This document shows positions 7,974-17,333 of a stretch of DNA of 64,000 bases, piece by piece. Where the stretch lies: the NCBI GenBank assembly GCA_947571775.1, contig CANOZK010000009.1, positions 1-64,000 on the forward strand, read 5' to 3'. The notes under the pieces were generated by a model, which saw only the letters and a list, made by a program, of their open reading frames with translations, had not been told where the DNA came from and did no database searches. This stretch comes from an uncultured Lachnospiraceae bacterium. Its GTDB lineage: Bacteria; Bacillota; Clostridia; Lachnospirales; Lachnospiraceae. A program made the position numbers and the translations under genes. Each line of letters begins with the position of its first letter. Position 1 is the first letter of the stretch.

Positions 7974-9896
7974 ATGTTGAATAAACGGGCAGCGACATTA
8001 TTGGCATTCGTATTGGCAGGTTCTATGGCATTGTCAACGCCTGCAACGGCGATGGCTGCTTCCGGCGGAAGCGAAAAAGCCAGTCAGACAGAAGATGAAG
8101 AGAGCGACATGGACGACGAAACAGAAGAGGACGAAGAAGAGGAAAAGACTAGTCAGGCAAAAGAGGACGAAGATTCCGATTCCGTAAAAGGAAAAAAAGC
8201 GGATACTAAGGAAGATTCCGGGGAAAATGGAAAAAAGACCAAAAGCAGCAAGGTATCTTCCAATACTTCTAAGTCAGCCGGTTCTTCATCAAATAAAACA
8301 TCCGCAAAAACATTGCAGGATCAGCCGCGCGCCGAGGCAGGGGAGGGCACAACTACTCCAACTCCTTCTGGTGATGAGGTTTCCGGCAATACTCCAGGGG
8401 CAGATGTCTCAGGCAATGAGACTCCGACTCCAGGGGGAAATACCTCAGGCAATGAGACTCCAACCCCAGGGGGAAACGTCTCAGGCAATGTGATTTCTGC
8501 GGGCGATTTTAAATTAAGCGGAGATCTTTCTGAAGGGGATTATTCTTATGAGGAAACCTCGAAAGGGCAGCAGATATTAACCATAAAAACGGATAGGGCA
8601 GCAACGATTTCTGGAGTTGTTACCTTTGGAAAAATCGTGGTGAACAGTCCAAAAGGGGCAGACTTAACGCTGAACAATATGCAGCTGGGAGCAAATCGTG
8701 GTGATAACATTATAGAAGTGTTGAGTGGAACCGGAAAGGTTCAGATTCATCTGTCTGGGGAGAATACTTTCAACACCTTCAAAAATGCTACCAGTGAGGC
8801 GGTAACGATAGACGGATCTGGAATTTTGAAAGCAAACAAGATTTATAATATGGTAATCATAGGCGGAGGTAATATCCAGACAGAGTCTTCCTGGGACAAT
8901 GTGCCTCAAAATGCTGCCGGCAAAGATTTGTATGCTGTGTCTGTGAAAAATTTGAATCCAAATGCAGAATATAATATTGAAAGTTTAACGGCAGGAACGC
9001 CTTCGGCAAAATACAATTATGGAGATCGGATACGTTCAGACAGCACTGGAACAATCGTGATGTATCTTCCTACCGGAGAGGCATCGCTGACTTTAAACGA
9101 TGCTGTATATCAGGGAACCGTAACTTCTGATGGAAATGGAGAACTGAAAAAACAGACCATAACCGGAACGCCAATTCCGTCTGGCTCAATCACACCATCA
9201 CCTTCTCCTACTACGCCAGTTTCGGATATGCAGGCAGATCCAGCGAATAACGGTCTGTATTGGATCAATTCCGGGTCAACTTACCGTTCCGGGGCAACCC
9301 TGCAATTTTACGCTACTGGGGATGGCTATGGGCCGGAGGATCCGCAGGATATAGATCCGGAGCGCGGCGCTACCAGATATAAACCGGTTAGTTGGACGGT
9401 AGGTCCCGACACAAGCGGAAGCGGAACTTCCGATAAGGGTTCCTGGAAAAAACGTTCAGAAGTAACCACAGGTCAGACGGTTTCTGGTGCCTATACATCT
9501 GGAGAATATCGTTACAAGGCTTCCTTTACACCAAGTACAAGCCAGACAACATCGGTAGCTTATACTTTGCAGGTAAGATACGACAGGGAAACATACTATG
9601 GGAAAAACAGGAAATGGGAGAAAGACGGCACGACGGCTACAAAAAGTGTAAGTTTCTACATAAGGAATACGAGCCTTACCGTTACGCCTACGTACACCCC
9701 TCGTCCGACGTATTACACAACCACCACTCCGGTACGGTCAACGATTACAACCACAGCAGCCCAAAGCAGCGTCAGCTCCAATGCCAGAAACGCATCTACC
9801 GGGGATCATACGCCGATTGGAACACTGGTATTCCTGATGATTGCCGCAGCAGGCAGCGGAATCGGTATTTTCCGTAAAAAGAGGGATTCCTTCTAA
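7974..9896 (+). CDS. Secreted, C-terminally anchored surface protein with acidic and Pro/Thr/Gly-rich regions
   Basis: A 640-residue protein. It has an N-terminal signal peptide (hydrophobic residues about 8-28, ending near AMAAS). A very acidic, low-complexity stretch (about 32-110) follows, then tandem GNETPTPGGN/VSGN repeats (about 130-175). A beta-rich middle comes next, then a Ser/Thr-rich linker and a C-terminal helix followed by RKKRDSF. The tail ASTGDHTPIGTLVFLMIAA resembles sortase substrates but lacks a clear LPxTG: only TGD remains. It may be a variant sortase substrate or simply be membrane-tethered. I recognise no enzymatic domain. It has its own promoter and terminator. Confidence 0.7.
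   Translation: MLNKRAATLLAFVLAGSMALSTPATAMAASGGSEKASQTEDEESDMDDETEEDEEEEKTSQAKEDEDSDSVKGKKADTKEDSGENGKKTKSSKVSSNTSKSAGSSSNKTSAKTLQDQPRAEAGEGTTTPTPSGDEVSGNTPGADVSGNETPTPGGNTSGNETPTPGGNVSGNVISAGDFKLSGDLSEGDYSYEETSKGQQILTIKTDRAATISGVVTFGKIVVNSPKGADLTLNNMQLGANRGDNIIEVLSGTGKVQIHLSGENTFNTFKNATSEAVTIDGSGILKANKIYNMVIIGGGNIQTESSWDNVPQNAAGKDLYAVSVKNLNPNAEYNIESLTAGTPSAKYNYGDRIRSDSTGTIVMYLPTGEASLTLNDAVYQGTVTSDGNGELKKQTITGTPIPSGSITPSPSPTTPVSDMQADPANNGLYWINSGSTYRSGATLQFYATGDGYGPEDPQDIDPERGATRYKPVSWTVGPDTSGSGTSDKGSWKKRSEVTTGQTVSGAYTSGEYRYKASFTPSTSQTTSVAYTLQVRYDRETYYGKNRKWEKDGTTATKSVSFYIRNTSLTVTPTYTPRPTYYTTTTPVRSTITTTAAQSSVSSNARNASTGDHTPIGTLVFLMIAAAGSGIGIFRKKRDSF
8409..8490 (+). repeat. 36-bp tandem repeat inside the surface protein gene
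   Basis: Two near-identical 36-base units (8409-8444 and 8445-8480) and the start of a third (8481-8490). They encode SGNETPTPGGN-type repeats. Such in-frame repeats can change copy number and so linker length between strains. Confidence 0.75.
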
Positions 9897-9942
9897 ATCT
9901 GATTGAGGATAACAGATAAAGACCGTATAAATATATACAAAG

Positions 9943-9974
9943 AAGCAGGCGCTCAGAGGCGTCTGCTTTTTCTT
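9943..9974 (+). terminator. Terminator after the surface protein gene
   Basis: AGCAGGCG pairs with CGTCTGCT (one G-U pair), followed by TTTTTCTT. Confidence 0.8.
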
Positions 9975-10234
9975 ATACAGTCAAAGCTTTATCTGCATAG
10001 ATAGATGTATCGTAACACATAATATTAACATGAGTCCAACGGAGGATTTTAAACATAAGAATCAGTCGCTTCTTAAATTTAAGGAATAATTTTGCGATGT
10101 TTCCCTCTATATATCCAAATTATTACAAAATTTTCCAAAAAATGCAGAAATTTATTTACTTTAACAGGGCGATTTGATAAAATCAAGAAAACTGTAATTG
10201 TTAAATTTATGAAAGGTTAGAGGGAGAAAGAGAG
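9975..10234 (+). promoter_or_regulatory. Leader and promoter region of the purine permease gene
   Basis: AT-rich non-coding sequence. The best promoter is TTTACT 10155-10160, 17 bases, TAAAAT 10178-10183. I looked for a purine riboswitch core and did not find one. The rest shows nothing I can name. Confidence 0.5.
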
Positions 10235-11617
10235 ATGTTAGAAAAATTTTTTAAACTAAGTGACAATGGCACAGACCTAAAGACTGAGATAGTGGCCGGG
10301 ATTACGACATTTATGACAATGGCTTATATCCTGGCGGTAAATCCCAGTATTATGGCGGCGGCGGGGATGGATCAGGGGGCAGTCTTTACCGCAACGGCGC
10401 TGTCCGCTTTGATTGGCACTTTATTGATGGCAGTTTTTGCTAATTATCCATTTGCTCTTGCCCCTGGTATGGGACTGAATGCGTACTTTGCCTATACGGT
10501 AGTTCTGGGGATGGGGTATAGCTGGCAGGTTGCGCTTACGGCGGTATTTGTGGAAGGACTTATATTCATTGTTCTTTCTCTTACGAATGTGCGCGAGGCG
10601 ATTTTTAACGCAATTCCAAAGAACTTGAAGGCTGCGGTCAGCGTGGGAATTGGTCTGTTTATTGCGTTTATCGGTCTGCAAAACGCGAAGATTGTCATTG
10701 GAGGCTCGACGCTGCTTCAACTGTTTTCCGTGGAAAATTATAATGCGGTCAACAACGTGCAGGCCTCTTTTCAAAACGCAGGGATTACGGTGCTTCTCGC
10801 TGTGATAGGCATTATCATTACAGGGATTTTGGTGATTCAGAATATCAAAGGAAATATATTGTGGGGAATCCTGATTACATGGGTGCTCGGAATTGTGTGT
10901 CAGTTTACGGGGCTTTACGTTCCAGATCCAAAGCTTGGATTTTATGGACTTCTTCCAGATTTCAGCTCCGGGCTGTCGATCCCCAGTCTGGCGCCGGTTT
11001 TTGCCAAACTGGATTTTAGCAGCATACTTTCTCTGAATTTTATCGTAGTTATTTTTGCGTTTTTGTTTGTAGATATGTTTGACACGATTGGAACGCTGAT
11101 TGGCGTATCTTCCAAAGCTGATATGCTGGATGAGGAAGGAAAGCTTCCGCGCATCAAAGGCGCGCTCTTTGCAGACTCAATCGCAACAACAGTAGGCGCC
11201 GTGCTTGGCGCTTCAACGACGACGACGTTTGTGGAAAGTGCTTCCGGTGTATCGGAAGGAGGCCGAACAGGTCTTACGGCGGTGACGACGGCGATTCTGT
11301 TCGGGCTTTCTCTGTTTTTGTCGCCGATTTTCCTTGCGATTCCGTCTTTTGCGACAGCTCCGGCTCTTGTGGTCGTTGGTTTTTATATGCTGACAAATGT
11401 AGTAAACATTGACTTTGATGATATGGCGGAAGCGATTCCATGTTATATTTGTATGATAGCGATGCCGTTCTTTTACAGTATTTCCGAAGGGATTTCCATG
11501 GGGGTTATTTCTTATGTGGCGCTGCATCTGATTACAGGCAGGGGGAAGGAGAAAAAGATCAGCATTCTGATGTATATCTTGGCGGTCTTATTTATTCTAA
11601 AGTATCTCTTCTTGTAA
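10235..11617 (+). CDS. NCS2-family adenine/guanine/hypoxanthine permease (AzgA/PbuG type)
   Basis: A 460-residue proton symporter-type permease with about 12-14 membrane segments. The family start AGITTFMTMAYILAVNP and the block APGMGLNAYFAY are intact, as are VDMFDTIGTLIG and the ASTTTTFVESASG block that forms part of the nucleobase site. It imports purine bases for salvage. It stands alone behind its own promoter. The purine nucleoside phosphorylase gene further right (17330) would release bases from nucleosides, so the two functions are related though not co-transcribed. Confidence 0.92.
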   Translation: MLEKFFKLSDNGTDLKTEIVAGITTFMTMAYILAVNPSIMAAAGMDQGAVFTATALSALIGTLLMAVFANYPFALAPGMGLNAYFAYTVVLGMGYSWQVALTAVFVEGLIFIVLSLTNVREAIFNAIPKNLKAAVSVGIGLFIAFIGLQNAKIVIGGSTLLQLFSVENYNAVNNVQASFQNAGITVLLAVIGIIITGILVIQNIKGNILWGILITWVLGIVCQFTGLYVPDPKLGFYGLLPDFSSGLSIPSLAPVFAKLDFSSILSLNFIVVIFAFLFVDMFDTIGTLIGVSSKADMLDEEGKLPRIKGALFADSIATTVGAVLGASTTTTFVESASGVSEGGRTGLTAVTTAILFGLSLFLSPIFLAIPSFATAPALVVVGFYMLTNVVNIDFDDMAEAIPCYICMIAMPFFYSISEGISMGVISYVALHLITGRGKEKKISILMYILAVLFILKYLFL

Positions 11618-11724
11618 GAAGGAAGATAGCGCTTAGAAAAAATAACGTTCTCAAACTCATTGCATATTGCTGCCAAAATCAGCCACACTATCTGCATAAA
11701 ATCAGAGAGGAGATGTTTCATAAT

Positions 11725-11862
11725 ATGAAACGCAGATACGCAAAATTTCTATTTCTTCTGGCAGCGGTGTCGGTGCTGCTTGTTGGCTGTTCCAACCAGC
11801 CGGCGGAAGATCAGGGGGAGTTGATTCAAAGGCAGACGGAACAATTAGAGATGTACATCTAG
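11725..11862 (+). CDS. Very small predicted lipoprotein
   Basis: A 45-residue protein with charged start MKRRYAKF, a hydrophobic helix and lipobox LLVGC, which predicts lipidation of Cys22. Only 24 residues of mature peptide would remain, rich in Gln and Glu. AGGAG at 11708-11712 suits ATG 11725. The in-frame ATG 11713 directly abuts that site. It lies 107 bases after the purine permease and may be its co-transcribed partner. I do not recognise the family. Confidence 0.5.
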   Translation: MKRRYAKFLFLLAAVSVLLVGCSNQPAEDQGELIQRQTEQLEMYI

Positions 11863-12004
11863 CGAAAAAAATGGTAAAATACAGCACATAGCGAGGTAAA
11901 TAGTATCTTGGGAATTTCCCGTGCATCTGACAAAATGTCATCTCATAAAATCAAATACAAAGAAATTCCACAGATACACAGAAATATCAAAGGGGGTAAT
12001 CGTT

Positions 12005-13483
12005 ATGCGCGCAAGTGGTGTGCTGCTTCCGATATCCAGTTTGCCGTCGAAATACGGGATTGGATGTTTTTCCAGGGAGGCTTATGAATTTGTAGATTTT
12101 TTGATTTCTGCCGGGCAGAAATACTGGCAGATCCTGCCCTTAGGGCCAACTGCCTATGGGGATTCTCCATATCAGTCTTTTTCTACGTTTGCCGGAAATC
12201 CCAATTACATTGATTTGGAAATGCTGATCCGGGATGGGCTTTTGACACAAGAAGAAGTCGCTTCTGTGGATTGGGGCACACAGGAAAGCTATGTAGATTA
12301 TGATAAAATCAACCAATCCCGCACAAAGATCCTGCGCAAAGCATTTGAACGCTATCATCTGGACCAGGACAGGGAGTTTGCTGCTTTTGTTCAGGAAAAC
12401 GGTTTTTGGCTGGAGGACTATTGCCTGTATATGGCGATCAAGGATGAGCAGGAGGGCATGGGCTGGAACCAGTGGCCGGAGGAACTTCGCAACCGTCATC
12501 CCGGCGCACTGCAAACATGCAGGGAACGGCTGGAAAATGCCGTCTCTTTTTACCGTTTCCGTCAATATCTGTTTCATAAACAGTGGAGTTGGCTGAAAAA
12601 TTATGCCAACCAAAACGGAATCAAAATCATTGGGGATCTTCCGATTTATGTGGCTTTCGACAGTGCGGATACCTGGGCAAACCCGCTGCTGTTCCAGTTT
12701 GATGAGAGGAACGAGCCGGTGGCCGTGGCGGGATGCCCGCCGGACGGGTTTTCTGCGGACGGGCAGCTTTGGGGCAATCCCCTTTATAGTTGGGAGTATC
12801 ACCGTGCGACGGAATATAGCTGGTGGCTGAGGCGGCTTTCTTACAGTCTGTCCATGTACGATGTGGTGCGGATAGACCATTTCCGGGGCTTCGATGAATA
12901 TTATTCGATTCCATATGGAGACGAGACGGCCAAGTATGGCCATTGGGAAAAAGGGCCGGGAATCGAATTTTTCCATGTGATCAGGGAGAAACTGGGGGAT
13001 GTGCCTGTAATTGCGGAGGATTTGGGGATGATTTCTGACAGCGTGCGCCAGATGCTCCGGGAGACCGGTTTTCCCGGCATGAAAGTCTTGCAGTTTGCGT
13101 TTGACAATACGGAAAACAGCAACTACCTGCCCCATAACATTGACCGCAACTGCGTCGTTTATACAGGAACTCACGACAACGACACGGTGAGGGGCTGGTA
13201 CGAGACGGCGAACGAGCACGATCTATGGCAGGCGCGTCAGTACATGAACAACGAAGACCACGATATGGAAACATCCATCTGGGATATGATCCGTCTGGCC
13301 ATGTCCAGCGTGGCGGATCTGGCGATTGTACCGATACAGGATTACCTGTGTCTGGGAAGCGCGGCGCGGATCAATACGCCGTCTACCCTGGGGGATAACT
13401 GGAAATGGCGGCTGAAAAGGAACCAGATTAGCCATGAGGTTGTGGAAAAAATGCGGCTTTTGGTGAGAATTTACCGGAGATAG
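12005..13483 (+). CDS. malQ: 4-alpha-glucanotransferase (amylomaltase, GH77)
   Basis: Transfers alpha-1,4-glucan segments between maltooligosaccharides in glycogen and maltodextrin metabolism. It is 492 residues, normal for bacterial MalQ. RASGVLLPISSLPSKYGIG is the family N-terminus. VRIDHFRGFDEYY holds the nucleophile Asp, IAEDLGMIS the acid/base Glu, and GTHDNDT the third carboxylate. ATG 12005 is preceded by AAAGGGGG. The longer reading from 11921 would lack a ribosome site. The stop is 2 bases before the ABC exporter gene, so they share a transcript despite unrelated functions. Confidence 0.95.
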   Translation: MRASGVLLPISSLPSKYGIGCFSREAYEFVDFLISAGQKYWQILPLGPTAYGDSPYQSFSTFAGNPNYIDLEMLIRDGLLTQEEVASVDWGTQESYVDYDKINQSRTKILRKAFERYHLDQDREFAAFVQENGFWLEDYCLYMAIKDEQEGMGWNQWPEELRNRHPGALQTCRERLENAVSFYRFRQYLFHKQWSWLKNYANQNGIKIIGDLPIYVAFDSADTWANPLLFQFDERNEPVAVAGCPPDGFSADGQLWGNPLYSWEYHRATEYSWWLRRLSYSLSMYDVVRIDHFRGFDEYYSIPYGDETAKYGHWEKGPGIEFFHVIREKLGDVPVIAEDLGMISDSVRQMLRETGFPGMKVLQFAFDNTENSNYLPHNIDRNCVVYTGTHDNDTVRGWYETANEHDLWQARQYMNNEDHDMETSIWDMIRLAMSSVADLAIVPIQDYLCLGSAARINTPSTLGDNWKWRLKRNQISHEVVEKMRLLVRIYRR

Positions 13484-13485
13484 CG

Positions 13486-15234
13486 ATGAGAAGACTGTTG
13501 CGATATTTGCGAGGCTATGTGAAAGAATCCATACTTGCGCCCCTGTTTAAAATGCTGGAAGCGAGCTTTGAGCTGATTGTCCCGCTGGTCACAGCGCAGA
13601 TTATCGATGTGGGCATCCGGGAGCAGGATGCGCCTTTTATCTGGAAGATGTGTCTGGTGATGGTGGCGCTGGGCGTGGTCGGCCTGGCCTGCTCCCTGAC
13701 CGCCCAATACTTTTCAGCAAAGGCGGCGATGGGTTTTAGCACGGCTCTGCGCAAGGATTTATTCGCACATATCAGTAGCCTGTCTTATCAGGAACTGGAT
13801 GTGATCGGCACGCCTGCGCTGATTACGCGGATTACCAGCGATGTGAACCAGGCGCAGACAGGCGTGAATCTGGTGCTCCGGCTGTTTCTGCGCTCGCCGT
13901 TTATTGTGGCGGGGGCGCTTATCATGGCTTTTACCATTGATGTGCCGACGGCTTTGATTTTCTTGGCGGCGGTGCCGTTGATTTCTTTTGTGATTTATCT
14001 GATTATGCACTGGACGGTGCCGATTTACCAGGACGTGCAGAAAATGTTGGATCAGGTTTCCCGGCTGACCAGGGAGAATCATGTGGGGGCGCGGGTAGTG
14101 CGGGCCTTTGGCAGACAACCGGAAGAGATCGAGGATTTTCAACAGGCTAACCGGGAATTTACCCGGATACAGATGTCGGCGGGGCGGATCTCTGCCCTGT
14201 TAAATCCGGCTACCTACGTGATTATGAACCTGTCCATTGTAGCGATCCTGTGGGTGGGCGGCCGACAGGTGGATATGGGCCGTCTAACTCAGGGCGAGGT
14301 GACGGCGCTGGTCAATTATATGACCCAGATTTTGCTTGCCCTGCTGGCGCTGGCAAATCTGATTGTGGCGGTGACCAAGGCGGCTGCTTCCGGGACGCGG
14401 CTCAACGAAGTGTTTGCAACATCGGCTTCTTTAAAAGACGAGGCAGAGCAGGAAATCCAGACCGTCTCTTCAGACAGCCGGGTAACGTTTTCTAATGTGA
14501 GCTTTTCCTATGCCCACTCTAGCGCCCCGGCGCTTTCCGATATTTCTTTTTCGGCAAAAAAGGGGGAAGTGATCGGAATTATCGGAGGCACGGGCAGCGG
14601 CAAATCCACATTGGTCAATCTGATTCCTCGGTTTTACGATGCATCTTCGGGCACAGTGGAGGTGGACGGTCATCCCGTAGGCAGATATCCGCTGCAACAG
14701 CTCAGAAACAAAATTGGGGTCGTTCCCCAGCGGGCGGTTTTGTTCCAGGGAACCATCCAGGAGAATATGCGCTGGGGCAAGGAGGACGCCTCTAAAGAGG
14801 AGATTTACCAGGCGTTGGATACGGCGCAGGCGCGGGAATTTGTAGAAAAAAAAGAAGGGAAGCTGGAGGCCAAGGTATCCCAAGGAGGCAGAAACCTCTC
14901 CGGCGGCCAGCGGCAGCGGCTGACCATCGCCCGTGCGCTGGTGCGCAGCCCGGAGATTTTGATTCTCGACGACAGCGCTTCGGCGCTGGATTACGCCACC
15001 GATGCGGCCCTGCGCCGTTCCTTAAGCGAACAGTCTAAAAAGAACGGGCAAGAGATGACCGTGTTTTTGGTTTCTCAAAGAGCCGCTTCTATCAAGCAGG
15101 CGGATCAGATCTTGGTACTGGACGAGGGGCGCCTGGTGGGCGCAGGTACGCACAAAGAGCTGTTGGAGAGATGCCCGATTTATAAAGAAATCTGTCTTTC
15201 CCAGTTGTCGGAAAAGGAGGTGTCCGCGGTATGA
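13486..15234 (+). CDS. Heterodimeric ABC exporter subunit with degenerate ATP site
   Basis: A 582-residue half-transporter: six membrane helices (about residues 1-310) then an ATPase domain. Walker A is GGTGSGKST and the signature is LSGGQRQR. After Walker B the sequence reads ILILDDSASALD, so Asp replaces the usual catalytic Glu. This is the mark of the non-catalytic site in asymmetric heterodimeric exporters such as BmrCD and TM287/288. The gene overlaps its partner by 4 bases. Drug, lipid or peptide export is typical, but the substrate is unknown. Confidence 0.9.
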   Translation: MRRLLRYLRGYVKESILAPLFKMLEASFELIVPLVTAQIIDVGIREQDAPFIWKMCLVMVALGVVGLACSLTAQYFSAKAAMGFSTALRKDLFAHISSLSYQELDVIGTPALITRITSDVNQAQTGVNLVLRLFLRSPFIVAGALIMAFTIDVPTALIFLAAVPLISFVIYLIMHWTVPIYQDVQKMLDQVSRLTRENHVGARVVRAFGRQPEEIEDFQQANREFTRIQMSAGRISALLNPATYVIMNLSIVAILWVGGRQVDMGRLTQGEVTALVNYMTQILLALLALANLIVAVTKAAASGTRLNEVFATSASLKDEAEQEIQTVSSDSRVTFSNVSFSYAHSSAPALSDISFSAKKGEVIGIIGGTGSGKSTLVNLIPRFYDASSGTVEVDGHPVGRYPLQQLRNKIGVVPQRAVLFQGTIQENMRWGKEDASKEEIYQALDTAQAREFVEKKEGKLEAKVSQGGRNLSGGQRQRLTIARALVRSPEILILDDSASALDYATDAALRRSLSEQSKKNGQEMTVFLVSQRAASIKQADQILVLDEGRLVGAGTHKELLERCPIYKEICLSQLSEKEVSAV

Positions 15235-16988
15235 AAAAAAAGAAGGATGCCATCCAGAAAGATACTGTCCGGCGGCTTCTGGTTTATCTTCGCCCATATG
15301 CTTTGCAGATTATAGCGATGCTGCTGTGTGCCGCGGTTACCGTAGGGTTTACGCTTTATGCGCCGGTGCTGATCGGACAAGGCGTAGATCAGATCGCGGG
15401 GGCAGATCAAGTAAATTTCGACAGGCTGTGGCAGATCTTGCTATATTTGACGGCGACGGTCGCGGTCACGGCTCTGGCCCAATGGCTGATGAATCTGCTG
15501 ACGAATCAGGTTACCTACCATGTGGTGGAGGATATCCGCAGTCAGGCGTTTGTCCATCTGGAACAGGTGCCCATTGGTTATGTAGATCAGAACCAGCCCG
15601 GCGATATTCTAAGCCGGATTGTCACGGACGTGGGACAGTTTTCCGACGGCTTGCTGATGGGTTTTACCCAGTTGTTTACGGGAGTTGCGTCGATTCTGGG
15701 AACCATCGGGTTTATGATTTCCATCAATGGAAAAATCGCTTTGTTGGTGATTCTTCTGACCCCAGTGTCTTTGTTTGTGGCGAGTTTTATCGCCAGCCGT
15801 ACCTTTCATATGTTCCAGGTTCAGTCGGAAAAACGCGCCGATATGACTTCCCTGGTGGAAGAATTGGTGGGCAATCAGAGGGTGGTGCAGGCGTTTTCCT
15901 ATGAGGAAAGGGGCATGAAACGGTTTGACCAGGTAAATGAGGAACTGCGGGTTTGGGGCATCAAGGCATTATTCTTTTCTGCGATCACCAACCCGTCCAC
16001 CCGGTTTGTCAACGGGCTGGTTTATACCGGAGTAAGCATTCTGGGCGCGTTTATTGTCATAGGGGGCGGCATGAGCGTAGGACAGCTTATCAGCTTTCTG
16101 AATTATGCCAATCAGTACACCAAGCCGTTTAATGAAATTTCCGGTGTGATTACAGAGCTGGAAAATGCCTTAGCATGTGCCAGGCGGATCTTTGACTTTC
16201 TGGAAACTCCGGCCGAGGAGCCGGACGCCCCGGACGCACAGGTTTTGCAGGAGGCGGACGGAAGCGTGGATCTGGAACGGGTGAGTTTTTCCTATGTTCC
16301 GCAGACTCCCCTTTTGCAGGACATCACCATACGGGTAAAACCAGGGCAGCGCATTGCCGTTGTGGGGCCTACCGGCTGCGGCAAGACCACCCTGATCAAT
16401 CTGCTGATGCGCTTTTACGATGTGGACAAAGGAGAAATCCGAATCAGCGGTCGTCCGGTAAAGCAGCTTACGCGGGATTCCCTGCGCCGCAATTTCGGCA
16501 TGGTGCTGCAAGAAACCTGGCTGAAATCTGGAACCATTGCGGAAAACATTGCCTACGGCAAGCCGGACGCATCCAGGCAAGAGATCGAACAGGCCGCCCG
16601 GCAGGCATACGCCCATGGATTTATCCAGCGGATGAAGGACGGGTACGATACATGGATCGCCGAAGACGGGGAAAATATTTCCCAGGGTCAGAAGCAGCTT
16701 TTGTGCATTGCCCGCGTGATGCTGATGCGCCCGCCCATGCTGATTTTGGACGAGGCGACGTCTTCTATCGATACGCGCACAGAAGTCCGGGTGCAGCAGG
16801 CGTTTGAAAAATTAATGCAAGGACGCACCAGTTTTGTGGTCGCGCACCGCTTGTCTACGATACAGACGGCGGACCGGATTTTGGTTATGAAGGACGGCAA
16901 TATCATTGAGCAGGGCACCCATGAGGAGCTGCTGGCAATGGATGGATTTTATTCGCAGTTATACCAAAGCCAGTTTGCCCATTTATAA
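15231..16988 (+). CDS. Heterodimeric ABC exporter subunit with intact ATP site
   Basis: A 585-residue partner of the preceding subunit. It has six membrane helices, Walker A GPTGCGKTT, signature ISQGQKQLL (variant of LSGGQ) and canonical Walker B MLILDEATSSID with the catalytic Glu, plus the H-loop VVAHRLST. The pattern of one degenerate and one intact site across the pair predicts an obligate heterodimer in the inner membrane. ATG 15231 overlaps the upstream stop codon. Confidence 0.9.
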   Translation: MKKKKDAIQKDTVRRLLVYLRPYALQIIAMLLCAAVTVGFTLYAPVLIGQGVDQIAGADQVNFDRLWQILLYLTATVAVTALAQWLMNLLTNQVTYHVVEDIRSQAFVHLEQVPIGYVDQNQPGDILSRIVTDVGQFSDGLLMGFTQLFTGVASILGTIGFMISINGKIALLVILLTPVSLFVASFIASRTFHMFQVQSEKRADMTSLVEELVGNQRVVQAFSYEERGMKRFDQVNEELRVWGIKALFFSAITNPSTRFVNGLVYTGVSILGAFIVIGGGMSVGQLISFLNYANQYTKPFNEISGVITELENALACARRIFDFLETPAEEPDAPDAQVLQEADGSVDLERVSFSYVPQTPLLQDITIRVKPGQRIAVVGPTGCGKTTLINLLMRFYDVDKGEIRISGRPVKQLTRDSLRRNFGMVLQETWLKSGTIAENIAYGKPDASRQEIEQAARQAYAHGFIQRMKDGYDTWIAEDGENISQGQKQLLCIARVMLMRPPMLILDEATSSIDTRTEVRVQQAFEKLMQGRTSFVVAHRLSTIQTADRILVMKDGNIIEQGTHEELLAMDGFYSQLYQSQFAHL

Positions 16989-17047
16989 CAGATGCGGGCT
17001 GTCTCCGGTTAAAGTTTGCCTCGGCCGGAGAAGCCTCATCATCTGTT
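16987..17047 (+). other. Long imperfect hairpin between the ABC genes and the next gene
   Basis: AACAGATG (16987-16994) pairs with CATCTGTT (17040-17047). Inside, GGCT pairs with AGCC, and TCTCCGG (17002-17008) pairs with CCGGAGA (17025-17031). No U-run follows, so it is not a typical terminator. It may stabilise or process the transcript. Confidence 0.5.
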
Positions 17048-17063
17048 AAAAGAAGGAGAGAGC

Positions 17064-17333
17064 ATGAACAAAAAAACTTCGTATGCATTTCGGATACTGG
17101 CGGGCGCCTATCTGGTATACATAGGGTATTCCCTGATCAAAAAGACATTGGCAGATGGTCAGGCGTCCGTCGGCTTCTTAGTTTCAGGCGTTTTATTTGC
17201 GGCGCTGGGGCTGTGCTGCTGTGTGACAGGACTGTTGGCGAGCTATCGATCCGATCGCAAAAGCAGGGAAGAGGAACAGGAAAAAAGTCTGGAGGAACAG
17301 ACAATCGAAGAAAACAAGGAGAAAGAGCAATGA
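17064..17333 (+). CDS. Small membrane protein, two helices, acidic tail
   Basis: An 89-residue protein of unknown function. It has two hydrophobic helices (about residues 8-27 and 37-62), then a highly charged Glu/Lys-rich C-terminal tail predicted cytoplasmic. AAGGAGAG precedes ATG 17064. Its stop overlaps the start of the purine nucleoside phosphorylase gene, so the two are translationally coupled. I do not recognise a named family. Confidence 0.7.
   Translation: MNKKTSYAFRILAGAYLVYIGYSLIKKTLADGQASVGFLVSGVLFAALGLCCCVTGLLASYRSDRKSREEEQEKSLEEQTIEENKEKEQ

Noticed and set aside
9975..10234. Purine riboswitch before the nucleobase permease
   Set aside because: Such permeases are often controlled by one, but I found neither the conserved loop sequences nor the three-way junction, only a plain promoter.
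12140..13219. Long minus-strand open frame opposite malQ
   Set aside because: 359 codons with composition typical of an antisense shadow. MalQ catalytic motifs on the plus strand explain the constraint.
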